The notes below the pieces were generated by a model. It was given only the letters and a program-made list of their open reading frames with translations. It searched no databases and was not told the origin of the DNA. 64,000 bases of DNA from Senegalimassilia sp003474385 (GTDB lineage Bacteria > Actinomycetota > Coriobacteriia > Coriobacteriales > Eggerthellaceae). Below, piece after piece: positions 51,302-58,915 of the stretch. The stretch covers positions 1 to 64,000 of the forward strand of contig NZ_QUCY01000015.1 of the NCBI RefSeq assembly GCF_003474385.1, read 5' to 3'. How positions within the stretch are numbered: the stretch's first letter is position 1; every line of letters starts with the position of its first letter. A program made the position numbers and the translations under genes.

Positions 51302-54005
51302 CATCACCATCGACGGCCGCGCGCTCGAGGCGCGCGAGGGCCAGACCGTTTTGGAAGCCGCCCGCGAGGCAGGCATCCGCATCCCCACGCTGTGCTACCT
51401 GGCCGAGCGCAGCGCCATCGGGTCGTGCCGCGTGTGCGTGGTCGACGTCGAGGGGCAGGACGCCCCCGTGCCCGCGTGCACCACGCGCGTGGTCGACGGC
51501 ATGCAGGTGCAGACGGCCACCGAGCGCGTGCTGAAGTATCGCCGCATGGCCGTTGACCTGCTGATCTCCAACCACGGCTTGGATTCGACGGACTACTGCT
51601 TCAGCTGCGTGAAGAACGGCGCCTGCGAGCTGCAGGCCGTGGCGCGCGAGGTGGGCGTTTCGCACCCCACCTTCCCCGTTGCGCAAACGCGCAAGCCGGT
51701 GCTGGACTCCAACCCGTTCCTGCGCTTCGACCCCAACCTGTGCATCGCCTGCCAGCGCTGCGTGGGCGCGTGTAACAACGCGGCAGGCAACCATGTGCTG
51801 CAAACGGGCAAGCGCGGCGTGCGCACCACCATCCGCGCGCCGTTCGGGCCGAACTGGGATGCCACCATCTGCGAGAGCTGCGGCAACTGCGCGCAGGCGT
51901 GCCCGACGGGCGCCCTGGTGGAGAAGCGCCGCGGGTTGTACCGCGAATGGGACACCCATACCGTTCGCACCACCTGCCCGCACTGCGGCGTGGGCTGCCA
52001 GCTCGACCTGGTGGTGAAGGGCGATCAGATCGTGGACGTGCAGGCCGCCGACGGCCCGTCCAACGACGGCCTGCTGTGCGTGAAGGGCCGTTCCGGCAGC
52101 TTCGACTTCGTGAATTCCCCCGACCGCATCACCACGCCGTTGGTGAAAACCCCCGAGACCGGCGAGTTCGAGCCCGCCGATTGGGATACGGCGCTCGACC
52201 TGGTGGCGCGCAAGTTCGCCGAGCTCAAGGAGGAGCACGGCGGCGAGAGCATCGCGGCGTTCGCGTGCTCGCGTTCCACCAACGAGGATATCTATCTCTT
52301 CCAGAAGATGGCGAGGTGCGCATTCGACAGCCCCAATGTCGATAACTGCGCACGTGTTTGACACGCCCCCACCGTTGCCGGTCTGGCAACTACACTTGGT
52401 TCGGGCGCAATGACGAACTCCATCAAGGATGTGTGCGAGGATTCGCAGGTCATCCTGCTGGTGGGCAGCAATCCGGAAGAGGCGCACCCGGTCATGGGCA
52501 TGCGCCTGCGGCAGGCGGTCGAGCGCGGCGCGAAGCTGATCGTGGTGGACCCGCGCGAGATCGGGCTGGCGAAGAAGGCCGATATCCACCTGAAGCTGCG
52601 TCCCGGCACGAACGTGGCGTTCGCGAACGGCATGGTGAACGTGCTGATACAGAAGGGCCTGGTGGACCGCGAGTTCGTGGAAAGCCGCACCGAGGGCTTC
52701 GACGAGCTTGCCGCCATGGTGGCCGACTACACCCCCGAGCGCGTGGCCGAGATCTGCGGCATCGATGCGCGCGACCTGGAGGCGGCCGCCGAGATGTACG
52801 CGACGGCCGAGCGCGCCCCCATCGTCTACTGCCTGGGCGTGGTCGAGCACTCCACGGGCACCGAGAGCGTTATGGCGCTGTCGAACCTGGCGCTGGCCGC
52901 GGGCAAGCTGGGCCGTCCCGGCTGCGGCATCAACCCGCTGCGCGGCCAGAACAACGTGCAGGGCGCGTGCGACATGGGCGCGGGCCCGGCAGACTTCACT
53001 GGCTATCAGAAGGTGGCGAACCCCGAGATGCGCGCGAAGTTCGAGGCCGCATGGGGCGTCGAGCTGAACCAGGCTGCCGGTCTGAAGGCCACTGAGTGCT
53101 TCCCCGCCATGATCGACGGGCGCATCCGCGGCCTGTTCCTGTTCGGCGAGGACCCGGTGCGCACCGACCCGGACACGGGCCACGTCATCCGCGCGTTGGA
53201 GTCGCTGGACTTCTTCGTGTGCGAGGAGCTGTTCATGACGGAGACGGCGAAGTATGCCGACGTCATCCTGCCCGGTCGCAGCTATGCGGAGAAGGAGGGC
53301 ACGTTCACCAACACCGAGCGCCGCGTGCAGCGCGTGCGCAAGGCGGTGGACGGTCCGGCGGGCGCACGTCTAGACACCGAGGTGTTCGCCGACATCATGC
53401 GCCGCATGGGGTATGACCAGCCCACGCTCACGGGCGCGCAGCTCATGGACGAGGTGGCGAGCCTGACGCCGTCGTACGCGGGCATCAGCCATGCGCGCCT
53501 GGACTCCGCCGTCGTGGCGGGGCAGGGCCTGCAGTGGCCGTGCACGGGTCCGGACCATCCGGGCACGCGCATCATGCACGAGGGTGCGTTCTCGCGCGGT
53601 TTGGGCGGATACTCGCTGGCGCAGTACCGTCCGTCGGCCGAGCAGCCTGATGAGGAGTTCCCGCTCATCATGATGACGGGCCGCGTGCTTGCGCAGTACA
53701 ACGCGCAGGCCATGACGGGCCGCACCGAGGGGCTCAACCAGATCGACGGCACGTCGTTCATCGAGATCAACGACGCGGACGCCGCCGCCGCGGGTATCGC
53801 CGACGGCGACCGTGTGCGCGTGAGCAGCCGCCGCGGCGTCATCGAGAGCCAGGCTCGCGTGTCGGGAAAGACCAATCCCGGCGAGGTGTGGATGCCGTTC
53901 CACTTCCAGGATGGCAACGCAAACTGGCTGACCAACGCAGCGCTCGACAACATCTCGGCAACGCCGGAGTACAAGGTGTGCGCCGTGCGTGTGGAGAAGG
54001 CGTAA
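51294..54005 (+). CDS. fdhF: Selenocysteine-containing formate dehydrogenase catalytic subunit (UGA at 52359-52361 read as Sec)
   Basis: One gene of 903 codons interrupted in frame by TGA at codon 356. The context NCARV-(UGA)-HAPTVAGLATTLGSGAM is the active site of molybdenum/tungsten formate dehydrogenases, where this residue is selenocysteine. A SECIS hairpin starts 12 nt after the UGA. The N-terminus has a [2Fe-2S] domain (CYLAERSAIGSCRVC), a NuoG-type cluster (DYCFSCVKNGAC), two [4Fe-4S] sets (CIACQRCVGAC, CESCGNCAQAC) and CPHCGVGC. The C-terminus has the molybdopterin-binding domain. A caller unaware of Sec would split it into 51294-52361 and 52410-54005. It oxidises formate or reduces CO2 with the partner at 49421. 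Confidence 0.94.
52374..52390 (+). promoter_or_regulatory. Bacterial SECIS element
   Basis: Hairpin GTTGCC-GGTCT-GGCAAC, with the apical loop GGUCU that SelB recognises in Escherichia coli fdhF. The stem begins 12 nt after the UGA and the loop lies 18 nt after it, the expected distance. Confidence 0.88.
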
Positions 54006-54036
54006 AGGATAGAGCAAGATCGAGCGAGGGGCGCAT

Positions 54037-55071
54037 ATGAAACGGGTTTTGGTGATCGCGACGGGCGGGACCATCGCGTCGGCCGAGGAAGGCAGCGGCC
54101 TGGCGCCGGCGTTGACCGGCGAGCAGTTGGTGGCGTTCGTTCCCGAGGTTGCGCAGGTTTGCCATGTCGAGGTGTCGCAGGTCATGAACGTGGACAGCAC
54201 GAACATGCGCCCGGAGGGATGGTTGGCCATCGCGGGCGAGGTGCGTCGGGGCTACGACGACTTCGACGGGTTCGTGGTCCTTCACGGCACCGATACCCTG
54301 GCGTACGCGGCGGCAGGGCTGTCGTACCTGGTGCAGGGCAGCCCGAAGCCCGTGGTGCTGACCGGCTCGCAGCTGCCCATGGGCGATCCCGGCACCGACG
54401 GCAAGCGCAACCTGCTCGATGCTGTGCGCGTGGCCTGCGACGATGCCGCCGCGGGCGTGATGGTGGTGTTCGGCGGAAAGGTGATCTCGGGGACGGCGGC
54501 GCGCAAGGTGCGCACGCGCAGCTTCGAAGCGTTCGATAGCTTGAACGCCCTCGACTTGGGGCGCGTGCGCGACGGACGGGTTGAATGGGCTGATGGGGTT
54601 TGCGAGCGGATGTGCGTGGCGGCAAGGGCCTGCGCCGCGGAGGAGGTTGGCGGTGCGCCTTCGACCGTGCGCTTCTACGATGCGCTCAACCCGCGGGTGG
54701 CGGCGCTCAAGCTTACGCCGGGCATGGATGCGCTGGTCATCGATGCGCTGCGCCCCGCGTGCGATGCGCTGGTGGTGGAGGCCTTCGGGCTGGGAGGCAT
54801 CCCGGAGTACGATGGCATCACCGAAACGCTGCTCGCGTGGGTGGACGCCGGGAAAACGCTGGTCATGACCACGCAGTGCCCGTACGAGGGCGCCGACCTG
54901 AGCGTGTACGAGGTGGGTCGCGCGTTCTGCGACCGCCCGGGCGTGCTCATGGGCGGCAGCGCTACCACCGAGGCGCTGTTGGCGAAGACCATGTGGGCGC
55001 TTGCGCAAGCGGCCGACCCCGACGGCGTCGTCGATCGCGAGAAACTGGCGGAACTGTTCGCCAGCTGCTAA
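54037..55071 (+). CDS. Type I-like asparaginase
   Basis: Hydrolyses asparagine to aspartate and ammonia; it lacks a signal peptide, so it is cytoplasmic. In 344 aa it has the first catalytic Thr in IATGGTIAS (residue about 10) and the second Thr in VLHGTDTLAYAAAGL (about 89), then VLTGSQLPMG. GAGGGG precedes the ATG. It starts 31 bp after the formate dehydrogenase stop and may be co-transcribed. The convergent APC permease at 56991 could import its substrate; cassette 2 now separates the two. Confidence 0.9.
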   Translation: MKRVLVIATGGTIASAEEGSGLAPALTGEQLVAFVPEVAQVCHVEVSQVMNVDSTNMRPEGWLAIAGEVRRGYDDFDGFVVLHGTDTLAYAAAGLSYLVQGSPKPVVLTGSQLPMGDPGTDGKRNLLDAVRVACDDAAAGVMVVFGGKVISGTAARKVRTRSFEAFDSLNALDLGRVRDGRVEWADGVCERMCVAARACAAEEVGGAPSTVRFYDALNPRVAALKLTPGMDALVIDALRPACDALVVEAFGLGGIPEYDGITETLLAWVDAGKTLVMTTQCPYEGADLSVYEVGRAFCDRPGVLMGGSATTEALLAKTMWALAQAADPDGVVDREKLAELFASC

Positions 55072-55097
55072 GGGCGAGGGGGATAGCCTCGAGTCTC

Positions 55098-55143
55098 ATC
55101 TCGTCCTTAAAAGTGTGATACATCACATTATTAAGGACGAGAT
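55098..55143. repeat. Long inverted repeat after the asparaginase gene
   Basis: Perfect 13-nt arms (55098-55110 and 55131-55143) around a 20-nt core that itself contains the dyad TGTGA-TACA-TCACA. No T-run follows. It may be a terminator-like hairpin or a protein site. Confidence 0.6.
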
Positions 55144-55221
55144 CGCAAGGAAGGCGCATACGCATACGTGAAAAGAGACGGAAGAACGTGCCGCTTTTCG
55201 CGATTGGGGTTTCGGCGCTGT

Positions 55222-55309
55222 GGCGATAGGCGCGGCGTCGCAGAACGGCCCGTTGACCTGCGTGGGGCAGGCCAACGGGCCGTTGTCGGTTTCGGGGAGT
55301 TTTGCGGGG
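55222..55309. repeat. Left 88-bp direct repeat of ATPase cassette 2
   Basis: Identical to 56895-56982 at 82 of 88 positions, same orientation. It includes a hairpin (GGCCCGTTG..CCTGC paired with GCAGG..CAACGGGCC). The left copy follows the asparaginase gene, the right copy precedes the stop of the convergent APC permease gene. The original asparaginase-permease intergenic region therefore appears to be duplicated on both sides of the inserted ATPase gene. Confidence 0.85.
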
Positions 55310-55340
55310 TTCGTCGCGATGGTTGCCCGGCGCTTTCGCT

Positions 55341-55498
55341 CTATTCGCAGGAAAATGCAGTTTACGATGATTCCTATTTTCAAAAAAATGCTGTTTTAGG
55401 CGATTCCTATTTGCGGAAAAGTGCAGAATTAGGCTGATGCTATTTCACAATTCGTGCGATAATCGATGCATTCTATTTTCCAATTCATGCGGTGGAGG
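55341..55498 (+). repeat. 33-bp tandem repeats upstream of ATPase gene 2
   Basis: Four full units of exactly 33 bp start at 55341, 55374, 55407 and 55440, with a partial fifth from 55473. Every unit begins CTATT, and the rest shares an A-rich stretch followed by TGC in the middle. They end within the ribosome site of the ATPase gene. The array is AT-rich in GC-rich surroundings and has no spacers, so it is not CRISPR. Confidence 0.85.
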
Positions 55499-55504
55499 TT
55501 GCAC

Positions 55505-56860
55505 ATGTTGCGACGAAAAATTACAAAACAGCTGTTCAACTGGAAAAATCACTCGAAAAAGGCCTTGCTTGTCACTGGTGCACGCCAAATTGGGAAAAGT
55601 TATGCAATCCGTGAATTCGGAACAGCGGAATACGCGTGCTACTTCGAGGTGAATCTTCTGCTCGACAAAACCGCAAGGGAAGCGCTGATCGGTGCCGAAA
55701 ACGCAATGGATTTCATCAATCGCGTCGCTTTGCTGTCCGATCGTCCGCTTGTCGAGGGCAAAACGCTGATTTTTATCGACGAGATTCAGGAATATCCGGA
55801 AATCGTCACGCTCATGAAGGCGCTTACAGAAGACGGGCGCTATTCGTTCGTATTTTCAGGCTCCATGCTGGGTACCGAGTTCAAAGGGATCTCGTCGTTT
55901 CCAGTGGGTTACATCGAGCAGCTGGTCATGCGTCCTATGGACTTCGAGGAGTTTTGCTGGGCCGTGGGCATTGAGCAGCGATTTCTGGATCAAGTCAGGC
56001 AGTGCTTGCGCGAGCGAAAGCCGGTGGAAGGATATCTTCACGACATCATGATGCGAAACTATCGCGCATATATCGTGGCAGGCGGCATGCCCGAGGTAGT
56101 GCAGAAGTACGTGGATTCGGGCTATTCGCTTGCGGAAACGCGTGCGATGCAGACGTTGCTTGTGCGGCAATACGCGCAAGACATCGGCAAATATGCGGGT
56201 AATCGCGCTTTCGAGGTCCGTGCGATTTTCGATCAAATCCCCGTGCAGCTTGAAGGGGCAGCGCATCGGTTCAAGCTGTCGTCGCTACGCGATGCGGCGC
56301 GTATGGAGTCGTTCCATCACGATTTCCTGTGGCTGGTGAACGCCGGGGTCGGTTTGCAGGTGCTGCAAACCACCGAAGCGCGATGCCCGTTGAAGCGCAC
56401 GGAGCAGGCATCGAAGTTCAAATTGTACGAATCGGATACGGGCATGCTCGTATCGCGCTATCCGCAAAGCACGGCGCGGTCGATTTATCTTGACATGAAA
56501 GACCCTAACCTTGGCGGCGTGTACGAGAACGTGGTTGCGCAGGAGCTGACGGCTTTGGGCATTCCTTTATGGTATTACCAGTCCGAACAGGCTGGTGAAG
56601 TGGACTTTCTTATAGAGGGAAGAAGCGGTAAGGTCGTTCCCGTCGAGGTGAAATCAGGTAAGAAGGTTCGGGCGCACGCGGCGCTGAATCATCTTCTGGA
56701 CATTCGGGATTATAAGATTCCAGAATCGGTGGTGTTGTCTCGCAACAACCTTTCGCAGGAAGGGCGGGTCACGTACGCTCCGCTGTACATGACGTTTTGC
56801 CTGGATGAGTTGACGGAGGAAAGCGTGGGAGACTTCTCGTTTGCTCCGGCATTGCCGTAG
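55505..56860 (+). CDS. AAA_14/DUF4143-type ATPase with nuclease-like C-terminal domain (cassette 2)
   Basis: A 451-aa relative of the protein at 46703, clearly diverged from it. Walker A VTGARQIGKSYA is at about residue 24, Walker B LIFIDEIQEYPEIV at about 88. The C-terminal GGVYENVVAQELTALG, GEVDFLIEG and VVPVEVKSGKK give the D..E-x-K pattern of PD-(D/E)xK-like folds. The ATG at 55505 has GGTGGAGG 6 nt upstream; an ATG at 55466 would start inside the repeat array. The 5' part is AT-richer than the neighbours, which suggests transfer. Enclosed by 88-bp direct repeats. The function is unknown. Confidence 0.87.
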   Translation: MLRRKITKQLFNWKNHSKKALLVTGARQIGKSYAIREFGTAEYACYFEVNLLLDKTAREALIGAENAMDFINRVALLSDRPLVEGKTLIFIDEIQEYPEIVTLMKALTEDGRYSFVFSGSMLGTEFKGISSFPVGYIEQLVMRPMDFEEFCWAVGIEQRFLDQVRQCLRERKPVEGYLHDIMMRNYRAYIVAGGMPEVVQKYVDSGYSLAETRAMQTLLVRQYAQDIGKYAGNRAFEVRAIFDQIPVQLEGAAHRFKLSSLRDAARMESFHHDFLWLVNAGVGLQVLQTTEARCPLKRTEQASKFKLYESDTGMLVSRYPQSTARSIYLDMKDPNLGGVYENVVAQELTALGIPLWYYQSEQAGEVDFLIEGRSGKVVPVEVKSGKKVRAHAALNHLLDIRDYKIPESVVLSRNNLSQEGRVTYAPLYMTFCLDELTEESVGDFSFAPALP

Positions 56861-56894
56861 AGAGGCGGTCGAACAAGTTAGGGAAATGGGTGCC

Positions 56895-56982
56895 GGCGAT
56901 AGGCGCGGCGTTGCAAGATGGCCCGTTGGCCTGCGTGGGGCAGGCCAACGGGCCGTTGTCGGTTTCGGGGCGTTTTGCGGGG
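56895..56982. repeat. Right 88-bp direct repeat of ATPase cassette 2
   Basis: Partner of 55222-55309, lying in the 130-bp gap between the ATPase gene and the convergent permease gene. The hairpin in this copy has perfect 15-nt arms (GGCCCGTTGGCCTGC with its complement). Confidence 0.85.
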
Positions 56983-56990
56983 CGGGCGCC

Positions 56991-58499
56991 TTATCCCAGC
57001 AGGTTGGGCAGTAGGTAGAGCAGGGCCACCAGCGCGCAGCCGATGGCGGCCGCGGCGATCCAGATGTGGAACTCGCGGTCCATCTTGGCGCGCTCGGCGG
57101 GCGTGGGCTCGCTGGTGTCCTGCACGGCGTTCACGTCGATGGCGCGCGTGCCGTACACCTTCGCGCACGCCGCGTAGATGACCAGGCCGACCACGCAGTA
57201 GATCACGCCGGTGACCAGGGCATCCGTGTCAAGCTGCGTCATCATGACCAGGTAGATGGCGATGCTGATCACCGCGCCGGGCACCATGCCATGCACCTTG
57301 AACGGGCGCTTCAGGTCGGGCAGCTTGCGGCGCAGACCCAGGCACGCCACCATGCCGATGACGTAGTAGAACAGGTCGGCGAACAGGGAAAGCGATGCGA
57401 TGTAATCCAGCGTCGACGTGGCCACCAGCGCCACCGTGAGCACGCCGAGCGTGATGACGGCCACGTAGGGCGTGCGGTATTTCGGGTGCAGCTTGGCGAA
57501 CACGGCGGGCAGGCTGCCGCCGCGTGCCATGGTGAACAGGTAGCGCGGCGGCACCGCGATGGACGCGTTCAGGGTGGAGAAATCGCCGCCGAACGCCACG
57601 CCCAGCGCCAGCAGCGCAAGCGGCAGGCCCAGGATGCCGGCGCTCATCATGGCCTCGGCGTAGGGTGCGGACGACTCGGCCACGGCGGCTAGCCCGTCGG
57701 CGGGCACGATGCCCACGAGGAACCACTGAAACAGGGCGTTCACCACGAAGATGATGAACGGCGAGAGCATCATGGCGCGGGGGATGTTGATCTGCGGGTG
57801 GCGGATCTCCTCGCCCATGGCGCAGCACGTCTCGAAACCGGCGAAGCACCACCAGATCATGGCCACGGCGGCGATGAACCCGCCGCCGCCCAGGTCACCC
57901 ATGAAGTCGGGCGCGGTCACGAAGTTCGGCAGCTGCACGTTGGGGATCATGGTGAGGAACCAGATGGCGGCAACGCCCCAGAAGAAGAACATGAAGCCGT
58001 TCTGCAGCTTGCCCGTCAGCTCCACGCCGCGGACGTTGGCGATGATGAACGCGACCAGCGCGATGATGGCGATGACCACGTCATCGACGGGAAGCTCGAT
58101 GCCGAACGCCAGGAAGATGGTCTTGAAGTAGTAGCTGAACGCCAGCGCCTCGCCGCCGGTGACGGCGATGAGCGACATGATGAAGTTCCATCCGGCAAGA
58201 AAGCCCGCGGGGCGGCCCAGGCCCAGCGACGCGTACTGGTACGTGCCGCCGGCGAAAGGCAGCGCTGCGCCCATCTCGCCGTACATGAGCGCCGGGTAGA
58301 TGCTGATGAGCGCCGCAAGCGCGGTTGCCAGGACCACGAACGGGCCCATCTCGCCGACGACGTTGCCGCCGGTTGTGAACAGGCCGACGCCGATGACGGT
58401 GCCGGCGGTGATGGTGATGGCCTCGCGCAGGCCGAGCGTGCGTTTGAGGCCGACGGCAGGCTCCTTCTGCGCGCCGCCTTCGTTCGGTTGGTTGCCCAT
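56991..58499 (-). CDS. APC-superfamily amino acid permease
   Basis: A 502-aa membrane transporter with twelve hydrophobic segments. The N-terminal TLGLREAITITAGTVIGVGLF, with the GxxIGxGxF-type motif of the first helix, and PFAGGTYQYASLGLGRPAGF are typical of amino acid/polyamine/organocation permeases. The substrate is not predictable; the nearby asparaginase makes asparagine or a related amino acid plausible (inference). The ATG at 58499 has AAAGGAAGG upstream. Its leader contains a long perfect hairpin (58541-58582). Confidence 0.9.
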   Translation of the reverse strand: MGNQPNEGGAQKEPAVGLKRTLGLREAITITAGTVIGVGLFTTGGNVVGEMGPFVVLATALAALISIYPALMYGEMGAALPFAGGTYQYASLGLGRPAGFLAGWNFIMSLIAVTGGEALAFSYYFKTIFLAFGIELPVDDVVIAIIALVAFIIANVRGVELTGKLQNGFMFFFWGVAAIWFLTMIPNVQLPNFVTAPDFMGDLGGGGFIAAVAMIWWCFAGFETCCAMGEEIRHPQINIPRAMMLSPFIIFVVNALFQWFLVGIVPADGLAAVAESSAPYAEAMMSAGILGLPLALLALGVAFGGDFSTLNASIAVPPRYLFTMARGGSLPAVFAKLHPKYRTPYVAVITLGVLTVALVATSTLDYIASLSLFADLFYYVIGMVACLGLRRKLPDLKRPFKVHGMVPGAVISIAIYLVMMTQLDTDALVTGVIYCVVGLVIYAACAKVYGTRAIDVNAVQDTSEPTPAERAKMDREFHIWIAAAAIGCALVALLYLLPNLLG

Positions 58500-58540
58500 G
58501 GGCCTTCCTTTCGGCATGCCGACCGTGCTGGCGGGCCGGC

Positions 58541-58582
58541 GCGCTGTCGCATGCCCGATGCCTATCGGGCATGCGACAGCGC
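58541..58582 (-). promoter_or_regulatory. Long perfect hairpin in the permease leader
   Basis: 19-nt perfect arms with the loop GCCT, 42 bp upstream of the permease start codon. No T-run follows on the minus strand, so it is more likely an mRNA-stabilising or regulatory structure than a terminator. A minus-strand promoter candidate (TTGCTT, 16 nt, TAAAGT) lies upstream at about 58630-58603. Confidence 0.5.
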
Positions 58583-58817
58583 CATGCGGATACGATGAAA
58601 TCACTTTAGCACTCTACCGCAGTAAAGCAATAGGGATTTTGGGATGGCAGGTGGGGCGCGGTGCGTTGGCGCGAGGGCGCGGGACGTCCGCCGGGTCGAC
58701 GGCGCGGGGCGCAGGTGGGGCGGCGGCGCGGGGTGCGGGTGCCGGGCGAATCAAAGCCGATTTTGCGCGATATGCTATTCCGAAACGCAAATAATCAATA
58801 ACAAGAATATACATGCA

Positions 58818-58845
58818 TTGAAATATAGCCATCCTGCTATAGAAT
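58818..58845 (+). promoter_or_regulatory. Promoter of the surface protein genes
   Basis: -35 TTGAAA (58818-58823), 16-nt spacer, -10 TAGAAT (58840-58845). It lies in an AT-rich patch (about 58770-58880) after a very G-rich stretch (58640-58755) with no recognisable gene, leaving a leader of about 65 nt. Confidence 0.5.
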
Positions 58846-58915
58846 ACGAAGGACGTAGATTATAGCTACATGTGAATAAACGTGAGCGAGAAGAATTAAG
58901 GGGACGCTTCGCACG

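Noticed and set aside
52359..52361. Stop codon splitting the formate dehydrogenase gene, as in a pseudogene
   Set aside because: Active-site context and SECIS hairpin show it is a selenocysteine codon, and the frame is open on both sides.
55111..55130. CRP/FNR binding site
   Set aside because: The TGTGA and TCACA halves are only 4 bp apart instead of 6, and the site follows genes rather than preceding one.
55341..55498. CRISPR array
   Set aside because: Units are directly adjacent with no spacers, vary in sequence and there are no cas genes.
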